This document shows, piece after piece, positions 17,731-27,786 of a DNA stretch of 64,000 bases. Below the pieces are notes generated by a model that searched no databases, was not told where the DNA came from, and saw only the letters and a list, made by a program, of their open reading frames with translations. Source of the DNA: Chromatiales bacterium. Lineage in GTDB: Bacteria > Pseudomonadota > Gammaproteobacteria > UBA6429 > Thiohalophilaceae. Within the stretch, counting starts at the first letter, position 1; each line of letters opens with the position of its first letter. A program made the translations under genes and the position numbers. The stretch spans positions 124,001-188,000 of the forward strand of contig JALSSV010000013.1 in the NCBI GenBank assembly GCA_026984045.1, in the 5' to 3' direction.

Positions 17731-20700
17731 TCAGGGTGCCGGTTCGATGGTCACCCGGTAGCGGAAACGGGCGCTGATCTCATGATAGCCTTGACGGTAT
17801 TGCCCGTATCCCCCCTTGCTCCACAGCATCGGGGAGAAATAGTCGAAGCTGCCGGTGAAACCAGCACCCGTGGCACTCCCGTTCGAGGCCACCAGACTCA
17901 GGATGTGACCGCGATACCGGGCACCCTTGTACACCTGCGTTCCATTTTGCACGGACGGCGGCCGGTTGTTGGCCCAGCTCGTGTAGATCCCTTCAATCTG
18001 CGAGGTTCCGTCCCGGTCCTGGGAGCCCCAGCCGTCGTCGTAACAGAAAACGGCGACATAGGGCCTGCGCTTGTACACCGTGCCGTCATCCAACTCGGTG
18101 AGGATGGACTGGATGTTGAAGCAGGAGCCGGCGGTGGCAGGAATGACGATGGAACGCTCGGAGCCGGGATCGGCGGCCAGCACCTTGCCGCCCCCCGTCT
18201 CCGCCCAGGGATTGTTGTCATACCGCTTGTACAGCAGGTTCTGCCAGCTGCCGTTCTGCCCGGAGTTCAGCACCATGTCCCAGGCGTATTCGCAGGTATA
18301 GTTGCCCTCGTAGCACACGTCCGTGATCAGGCTGATGGCCTTGACCGTGACCTTGACGGAACTGCCGAGAAACTGGCTCGTCGACTGGCTCGAATGGTGC
18401 CACTTGCCGTTCACGCGCACCAGCACGCGATAGCTGCGCTCCTGCTCGTCGCCCGGCACCGAACGATTTTCCGAAGTGAAGCGCTGGCCGGGCGTGATGG
18501 GCGAGCTCTGATAATCATAGCTGTTGCTGACGACCTTCCAGCAATCCGTCCGGCCATCACAGGCCAGGCTGGAGTTGAGCGCCGGCGAGACGCCATCCGC
18601 CGGCAGGGCGCGCAGGGGCAGGGCCTGGCCCGGCAACGCGACCTGCTCGAGCAGCACCACGGCGTAATCGTTCACCCCGTCTCCCGCGCCGGGATTGGGC
18701 ACGTCGAAGCTGATCTGCGTGTACGGGTCGCCCTGCGTGTTCAGTTGGTTCGCGCTCGGCTTCGTCGAAGTCATGTTGCTGACGTCCAGGTTCAAGGTCT
18801 GGAAGGGCCGGGCATCCACGTCATCGGTCAGCCAGTCCCCGTCGGTGTCCTTGCGCCCGGCATCGGAACGGTTGACCCGCTCGGTCCCGTCATCGATGCC
18901 GTCCCCGTCGCTGTCGGCAACCACCGGATTGGACCTGGCGCGGTACGTCGTGGAGACGATCTTGACGCGATCCCCGTACAGCGATTCCACCTCCTGGCCA
19001 TCGAGATACAGCGTCTGTTTCCTGGCGCTGTCGTCATAGACCAGCGCCACATGGTGCCAGTTTCCGTCGTTGACGACGTCCGCTGATTTCATCGGCTGGG
19101 TGTTGTCCCCCCAGATCAGCCCATAGAGATGGCCATCGGTTCCCACATAGACGGCCGGCGTGTACCACCACTCGTATTCCTTGCCGTACGAGAAAATCAC
19201 GCCGCTACCGGTGGTGCGAAACCGAGCCTCCAGCGTGATGCTGTCCGGGAGCATGAAGGCGGCGTTGGGTACGGTCAGCGTGTCGTCGACACCGTCCAGC
19301 CGATAGAAGGAACCGAAGGCGCTGTTGGCAGGATGGGCAACCACGATGCTGCTCGCGGTCCCGCTACCGGTAATGTAGCGTACCGCCAGATCGTAACCGT
19401 TACCGGTGACGTCCGGTCCCACTCCGTCGGTGCCGGAAAACGACATGTTGCCGGCACCATCGATGACGTTGTCCATCGGCCAGTAGGCCTTCAGGTTGGC
19501 GGAGTAGGGGGAGCTCAAGGGCTGTGCCATGTCGCCCTGGATGTCCGCGGCGGTCCGCGCCACGTCCCAGAAGCGCACTTCGTCCAGATCCCCGTTGAAG
19601 GGAAACCGGCTGACGTTATTCGCAGCAGGCCAGTACGTCGCCCGGCCGTTGCCAATGCCGTTCCTGATCGGTTGATCGCTATCCGTGATCGCCACGTCCC
19701 ATCCGGCCAGCTCGCTGCCGTCCAGGATCCCATCCCCGTCCGTATCCGGGTTCGCCGGATCGGTCTGAAGGGCGATTTCCGTGTTGCGCAGAAGTCCGTC
19801 CTCGTCCCCGTCATCGATGTAACCCATGATCAGCACGTCACCCGGCTTGATCCGGATCGCGTCGAAGCTGCTCTGGGTGAAGGTCAACGCGTCGGGATAA
19901 TCCGCGGTCGGACCCTGCGCATCGTAGATCGTCTCCCTGATGGTGAGCCCGTCGCTGCTCACGTGCAGGGCCATCCAGAAGGACATCTGTGCCGAAGAAG
20001 CGCTCACGTCGCGCACCTGGATCACCTTGCCGGCGTCGGCCGTGTAGGTGATCTTCAGCATCTCCAGGATTTCCGCCAGCGTCTTGTACGAGCGGCTGTC
20101 ATCGGTCACCACGGCCACCTGATAGGTTTCCGTGGGCCGAACTCCGGCATAGTCGACGATGATCTTCGCCGTGCGCCCGTCCAGGTTGATCTGGTTGAAG
20201 GCGAATGGCGTGCCATCGGCGCGCACCAGCTCGGCCGTGCTCACGTCCACGTCCAGTCCCGTGGAAGCCAGGAGGCTGTTGCCCGTGCCCACGTCGAGGG
20301 CGTCGTTGCTGAACACCATCACCCCGCTGCCGGTTCCCGCCTCGAGGGTGATGCCGGGGAAGCTCCCGCCGCCGTCGAAATTCAGCGTGCCCACGTGGCG
20401 CCACAGATCCCCCGCCTTCAGGTAGCTTGCCACCAGCGACAGGTTGTCAAGCCGGAAGGGCACGTTGCCGTCGTTGAAGACGCGGATCGCCGTGCTCAGG
20501 CGTGCCCCGGTCTGCGTCACGCTGTTGCTCGTGGCGTACTGTTCCGATTCCGTGCGTGTCAGGGTGTTGGTGCGCTGTTGCGATTCGCTCCAGTAATAGG
20601 AAGAGGACTGGGTCTGCTTGGTGTCCTTGGTGGCGGAATAGTTGACGTAGGCGCTGCCTGCCGCCGCGCTGGCGCTGGCGCTGGGACCGACGACGCTCAT

Positions 20701-21528
20701 GGGCACGCCATTGGAAAAACCGGCCTTGGCTCCGGCATAGGCCCCGGCCACGTTCGCCCCCGCGTCCAGTTTCTCCTTCTCCCGCACCTCCAGGGTATAG
20801 GACTGCCGGCCGCCCCGGGTCGTCGTGGTGACCGTGGTATCCGTCGCCGTCTGGCTGGAGCTGAAACTGCGAACCGTGCCCGAAGTCGTGGTGAAGTTCA
20901 TTTTCACGTCGGGCAGATCGACGATCTCCACCCGCAGCTTCGGCAGGTCGGCGATCAGCGGGTTGAAGCGGTAATTGTTGCTCTGGGGGTCGAAGGCCAG
21001 ATCCACCACTTCCTGGTAGTCGCTCAGGGTGTCGCCGTCCGTGTCCGCAATGCGCGGGTTGGTCCCGTATACGTTCAACTCTTCCAGGTCGGTCAACCCG
21101 TCACCGTCCGTGTCCGTCTGCGGATCCGCCTGGGCCAGCACCACGATGGTCACCGTGCCGTTGGCCACGTTGCCGTCGGCATCGGTCACCTGAAAATTGA
21201 ACACGTCCTTCCCCGAGAAACCGGGATTCGGCGTGTACCGGACGGTGATCTCCTCACCACTCATCGGCCCTGTCAACACGCCGTTGGCCGGCTGGCCGAG
21301 AATCTGAAATTGCTGGCTGGCACCGGCATCCGACCGCGCCCTGATCGTGATATCGATCGCCGTGTCCAGCGTGGTGGTCACCGTCTTGGAATTGGCATTG
21401 GCACTGTCCGAGGCCGCCGACGCGGTCACGGTGGCTGACGGCGTTCCACCGCCACAGCCCGCCAGCAACGTGACGGCCAACAGTCCCATGATCAATTCAC
21501 GGGAGTACCGCTTGATAAACCTGTGCAT
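17731..21528 (-). CDS. Large surface lipoprotein with TSP3 calcium repeats, binary-toxin-B-like region and LamG domain
   Basis: This is a 1265-residue secreted lipoprotein (LLAGC; lipid on Cys25). Domains in order are a cadherin/Ig-like module (50-130), thrombospondin type 3 repeats (DTDGDGLTDLEEL and DTDGDTLSDYQEV, 138-175), a Ser/Thr/Gly-rich beta region (200-570), further TSP3 repeats (572-605), a LamG domain (about 640-860), TSP3 again (DSDGDGIDDGTE), and a Cys-containing C-terminal region. Region 200-570 resembles domain 2 of anthrax protective antigen: alternating Ser/Thr stretches flank a Gly/Ala-rich loop, then RLSTAIRVFNDGNVPFRLDN corresponds to the PA stretch around RLNANIRYVNTGTAPIYNV. 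Pore formation is an inference. It is divergent from a NarL-type regulator. Confidence 0.75.
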   Translation of the reverse strand: MHRFIKRYSRELIMGLLAVTLLAGCGGGTPSATVTASAASDSANANSKTVTTTLDTAIDITIRARSDAGASQQFQILGQPANGVLTGPMSGEEITVRYTPNPGFSGKDVFNFQVTDADGNVANGTVTIVVLAQADPQTDTDGDGLTDLEELNVYGTNPRIADTDGDTLSDYQEVVDLAFDPQSNNYRFNPLIADLPKLRVEIVDLPDVKMNFTTTSGTVRSFSSSQTATDTTVTTTTRGGRQSYTLEVREKEKLDAGANVAGAYAGAKAGFSNGVPMSVVGPSASASAAAGSAYVNYSATKDTKQTQSSSYYWSESQQRTNTLTRTESEQYATSNSVTQTGARLSTAIRVFNDGNVPFRLDNLSLVASYLKAGDLWRHVGTLNFDGGGSFPGITLEAGTGSGVMVFSNDALDVGTGNSLLASTGLDVDVSTAELVRADGTPFAFNQINLDGRTAKIIVDYAGVRPTETYQVAVVTDDSRSYKTLAEILEMLKITYTADAGKVIQVRDVSASSAQMSFWMALHVSSDGLTIRETIYDAQGPTADYPDALTFTQSSFDAIRIKPGDVLIMGYIDDGDEDGLLRNTEIALQTDPANPDTDGDGILDGSELAGWDVAITDSDQPIRNGIGNGRATYWPAANNVSRFPFNGDLDEVRFWDVARTAADIQGDMAQPLSSPYSANLKAYWPMDNVIDGAGNMSFSGTDGVGPDVTGNGYDLAVRYITGSGTASSIVVAHPANSAFGSFYRLDGVDDTLTVPNAAFMLPDSITLEARFRTTGSGVIFSYGKEYEWWYTPAVYVGTDGHLYGLIWGDNTQPMKSADVVNDGNWHHVALVYDDSARKQTLYLDGQEVESLYGDRVKIVSTTYRARSNPVVADSDGDGIDDGTERVNRSDAGRKDTDGDWLTDDVDARPFQTLNLDVSNMTSTKPSANQLNTQGDPYTQISFDVPNPGAGDGVNDYAVVLLEQVALPGQALPLRALPADGVSPALNSSLACDGRTDCWKVVSNSYDYQSSPITPGQRFTSENRSVPGDEQERSYRVLVRVNGKWHHSSQSTSQFLGSSVKVTVKAISLITDVCYEGNYTCEYAWDMVLNSGQNGSWQNLLYKRYDNNPWAETGGGKVLAADPGSERSIVIPATAGSCFNIQSILTELDDGTVYKRRPYVAVFCYDDGWGSQDRDGTSQIEGIYTSWANNRPPSVQNGTQVYKGARYRGHILSLVASNGSATGAGFTGSFDYFSPMLWSKGGYGQYRQGYHEISARFRYRVTIEPAP

Positions 21529-21658
21529 GGTATTGCTCCGGGTGTTTTTGCTTGTTCTTCGGCAGCCTCCGGCTCACGGCGCAACGCTCGGAACCCGAAT
21601 TGACAAGAGGCCATCTTCTCCCGGATATTCTAGGTGGCGGAAAACGGCAGAAGAATTC

Positions 21659-21694
21659 ACCAAAGTCAACAATCGCCTCTGACTTTGGTCAGAG
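21659..21694. promoter_or_regulatory. Nested dyads in the lipoprotein/regulator intergenic region
   Basis: ACCAAAGTCA (21659-21668) and TGACTTTGGT (21680-21689) form a perfect 10-bp inverted repeat with an 11-base spacer. It overlaps a second perfect dyad, CTCTGAC-TTTG-GTCAGAG (21677-21694). They sit between the divergent starts of the lipoprotein (21528) and the response regulator (21776). They are good candidates for the operator of that regulator. Alternatively they form mutually exclusive RNA hairpins in the regulator leader. Confidence 0.5.
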
Positions 21695-21775
21695 GGCCAA
21701 GCTCGCCGTCCACGGGTCGGCAAGCACGATTTGGGCGCTGACTCCTTATCCAAAAACACCAAAGACACCTGGCAC

Positions 21776-22384
21776 ATGAACTTACTCATCGCAGACGATC
21801 ACGGTCTCTTTCGCGACAGCATGGCGGTATGGCTGCAACAAATCGATGGTGACATCCGGATTCACCTCGCCGACGGCCTGGACCGGCTCACTCGAATTCT
21901 GGAACAGGAGGGCGACTTCCACCTGGTGATGCTCGATCTCGGAATGCCGGGCATGCGCGGTGCCCGGAGCGTCAAGACACTCTGCCAGAAATACCCGGCG
22001 ATCCCGTTCGTCGTGGTTTCCGCAGACGAGACGCCGCTGACCATCCGCTGCTGTCTCGATGCCGGCGCCAGAGGCTATGTGACCAAGTCGTCGGAGGGAG
22101 GGGTCATTCTCGAGGCCGTGCGCAAGGTGCTCGCCGGCGGGATGTACGTGCCGCCGGCGGCATCGCGGGAATTCGCCGAGCAGGCCGAATTCAGCGAAAG
22201 GCAGATGCACCTGCTGGGTTTGCTGGCAAAGGGACTGAGCAATCGCGAAATTGCCAGTCAGATGCACCTGTCGGAGGGCACGGTGAAACAGTATGTTTCC
22301 AAAATCCTGCGCATCCTGGACGTGGACAACCGCATGCAGGCCGGCATCCAGGCGCGCAAGCTGCTAGGGCTGGACAACAGCTGA
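21776..22384 (+). CDS. NarL/FixJ-family response regulator
   Basis: This 202-residue two-component regulator has a receiver domain (DD at 7-8, phosphoacceptor Asp54 in LVMLDLGMPG, Lys in YVTKSS) and a LuxR-type helix-turn-helix (LGLLAKGLSNREIASQMHLSEGTVKQYVSKIL). The start at 21776 (MNLLIADDHG) is preferred because it begins exactly with the receiver fold; the frame is open 45 bases further upstream. Its 3' end overlaps the convergent hybrid kinase gene by 21 bases. It is divergent from the large lipoprotein gene, so that gene is a likely target. Confidence 0.9.
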   Translation: MNLLIADDHGLFRDSMAVWLQQIDGDIRIHLADGLDRLTRILEQEGDFHLVMLDLGMPGMRGARSVKTLCQKYPAIPFVVVSADETPLTIRCCLDAGARGYVTKSSEGGVILEAVRKVLAGGMYVPPAASREFAEQAEFSERQMHLLGLLAKGLSNREIASQMHLSEGTVKQYVSKILRILDVDNRMQAGIQARKLLGLDNS

Positions 22385-24112
22385 GCAGGCGATGGCGTGC
22401 CGCAGGGTGGCCGCGGGTACCGGTTTGTGCAAGAGCACGTGGCCTGCCGCCTGCACGCTTCTCTCCACGCCTTCAGCGGTATCACCGCTGATGATGATGG
22501 CCGGTATCGATGCCGAAAAGTACTCGTGCACCTGCTTGACCGCCTGTAGCCCGTTGCTGTTCTGCCGCAAACGGTAATCGCTGATCACCAGATCCGGTGT
22601 CGGGTATTTGGCTGAATGGAGGGCTTCGCGCAGGGATTCGACCCCATCCACGGCCAGCAACTCGCATCCCCACTGTCTCAACAAGACGCGCATGGCATCC
22701 CGCACACCGGCCTCGTCTTCGATGAGAATGACGAACAGGCCACTGATATCGGCAATCAGCGCCTCCGGGTCGTCCGTTTCCGCATTGCCGTGCCTGTCGA
22801 GGATCCCCGGCAGGCTCAGGCGGAAACAGCAGCCTTCTCCCGGCGTGCTGGCCAGATCCAGATCGTGCTGCAAGAGGGCCGCCAGACGCCGGACGATGGC
22901 CAGGCCGAGGCCCAGGCCCTTGTTGCGATCCCGTTCCGGATTGTTCAACTGATAGAATTCCGAGAACACCTTTTCCTGTTCGTCGAAAGGGATCCCCTTG
23001 CCGTCATCCTGGATCATCAACACCACCGTCTCCCCGCGGCTCTCGGCCTGCATGCAGATCCGGCTTGCCTGGCTGTGTTTGCAGGCATTGCTGATCAGAT
23101 TGCGCAACAACCGGCTCAGCATGAGGGGATCGGTGTCCACCAGCAGGCCCGGCGCCTCGACCGTCATGGAGATGTTTTCCTTTCCGGCCTGTTCGGCGAA
23201 TTCTTCGGCAATGTTTTCCAGCAACAACCGGATGTTCACCGCCTCACGGTTGATACTGACTTCCCCGGCGTCCAGACGGGACATGTCCATCAACGCACTC
23301 AGCAGGCTGTTCAGGGCGGAACTGGCCGCCCGGCTCTTTTCCAGCAGGGTGTGTTGTTCTTCACGGGTGAGCAGATTGGCGAGCGCCCCCAGGTACAGAT
23401 CCATGGCATGCAGGGGCTGGCGCAAATCGTGACTGGTTGCGGCCAGAAACCGGGACTTGTCGGTATTCGCCTGCTCCGCACGTTCCTTCTCGGCCCGCAG
23501 GTTCTCCAGCAGGTGCAGGTTCTCGAACCGCAGGCGGATCGAGGCGGCCAGATTGCGATTCACGTTGACGGCATAACCGAGATTGACACCGAGAAACGCC
23601 AGTACCAGATAACCCGCATACAACAGCACGTTGCTGTGGCTCATGAACATGACCAGCGCCAGCGGCAACATGGCCAGGGTGGAAAAGCCCACGTAGGCCG
23701 GCATGAACGACGAGAGGGGCACCAGGGCACCGGCCGTCATCCCGGCCAGAACGAGCGTGATCAGCAGCACGGAGTCGTACTGATCCGGCTGCATGAGGAT
23801 CACGGCGATCGAGCCCCAGAGCAGGCCGGACAGCGTCGACGTCATGGCGAACAACAGGCCCCACGCAACCACCTGCCGGCCTTGCGGGTCCACCTTGTGG
23901 AATCGTCTCACCATCCCCGCGCGGGCGAGCGTCAAAACCAGGTTGACGGCAATCCAGCCGAGCAGCAACTCCCGGTCCGCCCGCTCCCACATGAAAAACA
24001 GCACCACGAACATGACGAACACGATGCCCAGGAACACGAACCGGGACTGTTCGAACAGGATCCGTATCTGTTCACGGCTGATGGCGTTGTCGTAGCGCTC
24101 CGTCAGATGCAT
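22364..24112 (-). CDS. Hybrid sensor histidine kinase with C-terminal receiver
   Basis: This 582-residue inner-membrane kinase has about six helices over residues 22-185 and no obvious large periplasmic sensor. A HisKA domain follows with His228 (FLAATSHDLRQPLHAMDLY), then an HATPase domain with N box (LISNACKHS) and G boxes (DDGKGIPF, GLGLGLAIVRRL). A C-terminal receiver carries LVISDYRLRQNSNG with the phosphoacceptor Asp. Kinases of this layout often sense membrane state or small lipophilic signals. The adjacent, convergent, tail-overlapping NarL-type regulator is the probable partner. Confidence 0.9.
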   Translation of the reverse strand: MHLTERYDNAISREQIRILFEQSRFVFLGIVFVMFVVLFFMWERADRELLLGWIAVNLVLTLARAGMVRRFHKVDPQGRQVVAWGLLFAMTSTLSGLLWGSIAVILMQPDQYDSVLLITLVLAGMTAGALVPLSSFMPAYVGFSTLAMLPLALVMFMSHSNVLLYAGYLVLAFLGVNLGYAVNVNRNLAASIRLRFENLHLLENLRAEKERAEQANTDKSRFLAATSHDLRQPLHAMDLYLGALANLLTREEQHTLLEKSRAASSALNSLLSALMDMSRLDAGEVSINREAVNIRLLLENIAEEFAEQAGKENISMTVEAPGLLVDTDPLMLSRLLRNLISNACKHSQASRICMQAESRGETVVLMIQDDGKGIPFDEQEKVFSEFYQLNNPERDRNKGLGLGLAIVRRLAALLQHDLDLASTPGEGCCFRLSLPGILDRHGNAETDDPEALIADISGLFVILIEDEAGVRDAMRVLLRQWGCELLAVDGVESLREALHSAKYPTPDLVISDYRLRQNSNGLQAVKQVHEYFSASIPAIIISGDTAEGVERSVQAAGHVLLHKPVPAATLRHAIACSAVVQP

Positions 24113-24128
24113 GTCTGCTCCCCGTGGC

Positions 24129-25481
24129 TCACTTGCCGATGCAGAAGCTCGCGAAGATCCGGCCGAGCAGGTCGTCGGCCGTCACTTCACCGGTGATCTC
24201 GCCGAGCGCCTGCTGGGCCAGGCGCAGTTCCTCGGCCAGCAGTTCGCCGGCACGCTCCTCCCGCAGGCGCCGCCAGCCTGACTCGATGTGGCCGCGGGCC
24301 CGGGCCAGGGCGTCGAGGTGCCGGCGGCGGGCCATGAACACGCCCTCGCTCTGGCCCTGGTAGCCCACCTGGACCTTGAGCGCGTCGCGCAGCAGCGACA
24401 GACCGGCGCCGGTTCTGGCCGAGAGGCACAACACCGGGCCGTCCCGGGTTTCGAGCCAGCCGGGTTCCGTGCCGGAGAGGTCGATCTTGTTGCGGATCCT
24501 GAGGATCGGCGGGCCTGCCGGCAGGCTCTCGAGGATCTGCCGATCGGCGGCGGTGAACCCCGAACGGTCGTCCAGCAACAGGAGGATGCAGTCGGCTTCG
24601 CGCAGGGCTTCGCGGGTGCGACGGATCCCTTCGCGCTCCACCGGATCGCGGCTCTCGCGCAGGCCGGCGGTGTCGAGTACGTGCAGGGGCAGGCCGTCGA
24701 TGTGGATTTCCTCCCGCAGCACGTCTCGGGTGGTACCGGGAATGTCGGTGACGATGGCCGTCTCCCTCCCCGCCAGGGCGTTGAGCAGGCTGGACTTGCC
24801 GGTATTGGGCTGGCCGGCCAGGACGATGCGCATGCCCTCGCGCAGCAGGCTCCCCTGACGGGCGCTGGCCTGCACCCGGTCGAACTCTCCGAGCAGGTGG
24901 CGGATTTGCTCGCCGATCCGCTCGTCGGCCAGGAAGTCGATCTCTTCCTCGGGGAAGTCGATGGCCGCCTCCACGTACATGCGCAGCTCGGTGAGGGCTT
25001 CCACGGTGGCGTGCACCCACTCGGAGAACACGCCCTGGAGGGATTGCATGGCGCTGCGCGCCGCCTGCTCGGAACCGGCCTCGATCAGATCGGCGATGGC
25101 CTCGGCCTGGGCGAGATCGATCTTGTCGTTGAGGAAGGCCCGCTCGGAAAACTCGCCCGGACGGGCCGGACGGGCGCCGAGTTCCAGGGCCGCTTGCAGG
25201 ATCCGATCCAGCACCACGGGGCCGCCATGCCCTTGCAGCTCCAGCACGTCTTCGCCGGTGAAGGAATGGGGAGCGGCGAAGTACAGGACGATCCCCTCGT
25301 CGAGAATCTCACCGGCCGGATTGCGTATGGGCAGGAATTCGGCACGCCGGGGTTCGGGCACGCGGCCCAGCATGGTCGCCGCGATCTCGCGGCTGCGGGG
25401 CCCCGAGATCCGCACGATGCCGACCCCGCCGCGGCCCGGCGGGGTGGCGATGGCGGCGATGGTGTCGGTACGTGCGCTCAC
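24129..25481 (-). CDS. mnmE: tRNA modification GTPase MnmE (TrmE)
   Basis: This 450-residue protein forms, with MnmG, the enzyme that makes the aminomethyl or carboxymethylaminomethyl group at U34 of certain tRNAs. The N-terminal tetrahydrofolate-binding domain begins with [22 protein letters not shown]. The G domain has G1 ([12 protein letters not shown]) and G3 (DTAGL). The C-terminus ends in the invariant CIGK. It lies in the conserved rpmH-rnpA-yidD-yidC-mnmE run, 31 bases after yidC. The usual next gene, mnmG, is absent here; a histidine kinase gene takes that position. Confidence 0.97.
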   Translation of the reverse strand: MSARTDTIAAIATPPGRGGVGIVRISGPRSREIAATMLGRVPEPRRAEFLPIRNPAGEILDEGIVLYFAAPHSFTGEDVLELQGHGGPVVLDRILQAALELGARPARPGEFSERAFLNDKIDLAQAEAIADLIEAGSEQAARSAMQSLQGVFSEWVHATVEALTELRMYVEAAIDFPEEEIDFLADERIGEQIRHLLGEFDRVQASARQGSLLREGMRIVLAGQPNTGKSSLLNALAGRETAIVTDIPGTTRDVLREEIHIDGLPLHVLDTAGLRESRDPVEREGIRRTREALREADCILLLLDDRSGFTAADRQILESLPAGPPILRIRNKIDLSGTEPGWLETRDGPVLCLSARTGAGLSLLRDALKVQVGYQGQSEGVFMARRRHLDALARARGHIESGWRRLREERAGELLAEELRLAQQALGEITGEVTADDLLGRIFASFCIGK

Positions 25482-25512
25482 GAGCTTGCGGCAGGAATGC
25501 CCGCCGCCGGGA

Positions 25513-27192
25513 TCAGTCCCTGATCACCTTGTGGGTGATGTACCACTGCTGCACGATGGACAGGCTGTTGTTGACCACCCAGTAGAGGACCAGCCCAGAG
25601 GGGAAGAACAGGAAGAAGAAGGTGAAAACGATGGGCAGGAAGCTCATCACCTTGGCCTGGATGGGATCCACCGGCGCCGGGTTCAGTTTCTGCTGGATGA
25701 ACATGGTGGCGCCCATCAGCAGCGGCAGCACGAAATAGGGATCCCTGGTGGAGAGATCCTTGATCCAGAGGATCCACGGCGCCTGGCGCAGTTCCACCGA
25801 TTCGAGCAGCACCCAGTAGAGGGCGATGAACACCGGGATCTGCACCAGGATCGGCAGGCAGCCGCCGAGGGGGTTGATTTTCTCCTTCTTGTACAGCTCC
25901 ATCATGGCCTGGTTGAGCTTCTGCTTGTCGTCGCCGTAGCGTTCCTTGAGGGCGGCCAGGCGCGGCTGCATCTTGCGCATGTGGGCCATGGACTTGTAGC
26001 TGGTCTCGGAAAGCTTGTAGAAGGTCAGCTTCAGCAGCATCGTGAGAATCACGATGGCCCAGCCCCAGTTGCCTATGATGGCGTGGATCTTCTCCAGCAG
26101 CCAGAAGATGGGCTTGGCGATGATGGTGAGAATGCCGTAGTCCACCGTCAGCTCGAGCCCTGGCACCACCTTTTCCAGCAGATGCTGGAGTTTCGGGCCG
26201 ACGAACAGCCGGTTGACCAGCTCCCGGCTCTCACCCGGCGCCACCACGGTTTCCTCCAGGTGCTTGATTCCCAGGATATACCGGTTTTCGGGCAGGGAAA
26301 GGGAATAGAAATTCAGGTGTGCATCCTGTGGTGGAATCCAGGCGCCGAGAAAATAGTGCTGGCTCATGGCCACCCAACCGCCGGTCACGGTCTTGTTCAC
26401 GGGCGTTTCGGCCATTTTCTTGAAGGGAATCTTCTGGTACTTGTCCTGGCTGTCGTAAATGACCCCGCCAGTATAGGTATAGGTATGACCAATACCGGCC
26501 TTCGTGGTCTCGCCGCTGCGCTGCAACTGTTCATAGTGGAAGCCGTGCCAGCGCCGGGAGGTCGGATTTTCGACCATTTCCCGCAGTTCGATGAGGTAGT
26601 TGCCACGCCTGAAGGTATAGCGTTTCGTGAATCGCACGCCATCCGGACTCACCCAGACGAGATCCACGTCCAATGCATCCTGACCATCGGGCAACACATA
26701 ACGCGTCTGATGCACCTGATAGCGTGTGGCATGCGTGGGGGCGGCCACCAGTGACCCGTCCGCCGACGGGGTGCGCTTGGCAAACCCGGACTGGGCCACG
26801 AACAGATGGGGGAGGGTGTCGTTCATGAGGCGGAAGGGCTTGTCCGGCTCGTCGACCGACACCGGATACTTGAGCAGATCCACGATTCGCAGATCCCCGC
26901 CGAAGGAGTCGATCACGGCGTGATAGACGTCGGTGCGCACCTCGATGCGATCCCCGTACTGCAGTACCCCGATCCGGGGCGCGGCGGCCGGCTTGGCCGT
27001 CGCCCGGGCGCGGGGCGCCTCCGGCACGCCACCCCTGCCGGCGGCCGGCACCCCCTCGACCCGGGGCGCGGCGTTGCCGGCGAGGGTCTGGTTCTGCGGG
27101 GGGGGCGGGTTCTGGTATTTCTCCCAGGCATCCCAGATCATGAACAGGATCAGGCCGAGGGCGACGACGAGCAGGAGTCTTTGGGTGTCCAT
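25513..27192 (-). CDS. yidC: Membrane protein insertase YidC
   Basis: This 559-residue insertase works with the Sec translocon or alone. It has an N-terminal anchor ([21 protein letters not shown]), a large periplasmic domain (about 60-340) typical of Gram-negative YidC, then the conserved hydrophobic core with the cytoplasmic hairpin ([40 protein letters not shown] covers it in pieces). The start at 27192 is preferred because its ATG shares a base with the yidD TGA stop (TGATG) and matches known YidC N-termini. An ATG two codons upstream also exists. Confidence 0.96.
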   Translation of the reverse strand: MDTQRLLLVVALGLILFMIWDAWEKYQNPPPPQNQTLAGNAAPRVEGVPAAGRGGVPEAPRARATAKPAAAPRIGVLQYGDRIEVRTDVYHAVIDSFGGDLRIVDLLKYPVSVDEPDKPFRLMNDTLPHLFVAQSGFAKRTPSADGSLVAAPTHATRYQVHQTRYVLPDGQDALDVDLVWVSPDGVRFTKRYTFRRGNYLIELREMVENPTSRRWHGFHYEQLQRSGETTKAGIGHTYTYTGGVIYDSQDKYQKIPFKKMAETPVNKTVTGGWVAMSQHYFLGAWIPPQDAHLNFYSLSLPENRYILGIKHLEETVVAPGESRELVNRLFVGPKLQHLLEKVVPGLELTVDYGILTIIAKPIFWLLEKIHAIIGNWGWAIVILTMLLKLTFYKLSETSYKSMAHMRKMQPRLAALKERYGDDKQKLNQAMMELYKKEKINPLGGCLPILVQIPVFIALYWVLLESVELRQAPWILWIKDLSTRDPYFVLPLLMGATMFIQQKLNPAPVDPIQAKVMSFLPIVFTFFFLFFPSGLVLYWVVNNSLSIVQQWYITHKVIRD

Positions 27193-27428
27193 CAGCAACC
27201 TTGGTGTTTTTCGATTTTTTCAGGGACGGGATCGAAGCCGCCTTCGTGCCAGGGATGGCAGCGGGCGATCCGGCGCAGCCCCATCCAGGCACCCCGCAAG
27301 GGGCCAAACCGGCGGATCGCCGTCTCGGCATATTCGGAACAGGACGGATGAAAGCGGCAGTTGTTGCCCAGAAAAGGGCTCAGCAGATAGCGATAGGCCT
27401 TGATGACGGTGATCAGGATGGTTCGCAT
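27192..27428 (-). CDS. yidD: Membrane protein insertion efficiency factor YidD
   Basis: This 78-residue protein has the family pattern [24 protein letters not shown], with conserved cysteines, and [13 protein letters not shown] near the C-terminus. YidD assists YidC-mediated insertion at the inner membrane. The start chosen ([15 protein letters not shown]) gives the usual length and overlaps the rnpA end by 16 bases. An ATG at 27449 would add seven residues. Translation is coupled to yidC through TGATG. Confidence 0.93.
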   Translation of the reverse strand: MRTILITVIKAYRYLLSPFLGNNCRFHPSCSEYAETAIRRFGPLRGAWMGLRRIARCHPWHEGGFDPVPEKIEKHQGC

Positions 27429-27784
27429 CGCTTGCTCAGTTTCTGCCATATATCTTCCAGTTCACGGAAGATGGCGGCATTTTCCTTCGTTTGCACACCC
27501 GATCTGGCCATGACCACGAGATCCAGGCCACGCAGCAAGGTCAGGTGCTGACGGAAACTCTCGCGGATCAGACGCTTGATGCGATTACGGGCACTGGCCT
27601 TGCGGATCTGGCGCTTGGCAATCGCCAGGCCAAGGCGCGGTTCCGAACTGTCGTTGTGGCGGGCCAGAACCGTAAAGCTGGCGGAGTGCACCTTGATCGG
27701 CCGTTCGAAGACCCGTGTGAATTCCCCTGCCTGTTGCAGACGCCGCTGGCGGGTGAGGCGTCGGTCACGCTCTCCCGGAGACAA
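27413..27784 (-). CDS. rnpA: Ribonuclease P protein component RnpA
   Basis: This 123-residue protein is the basic subunit that helps the RNase P RNA process tRNA 5' ends. The family motif is [29 protein letters not shown], seen here in the middle of the protein. The start is a TTG two bases past the rpmH stop ([21 protein letters not shown]), consistent with the usual tight rpmH-rnpA junction and normal protein length. The frame stays open further upstream, but that extension is only the shadow of rpmH and its leader. Confidence 0.92.
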   Translation of the reverse strand: MSPGERDRRLTRQRRLQQAGEFTRVFERPIKVHSASFTVLARHNDSSEPRLGLAIAKRQIRKASARNRIKRLIRESFRQHLTLLRGLDLVVMARSGVQTKENAAIFRELEDIWQKLSKRCEPS

Positions 27785-27786
27785 GC

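Noticed and set aside
19129-21438. 769-codon plus-strand frame opposite the large lipoprotein
   Set aside because: It is the antisense shadow of the lipoprotein: low-complexity Arg/Gly/Val-rich translation, no domain pattern and no ribosome site.
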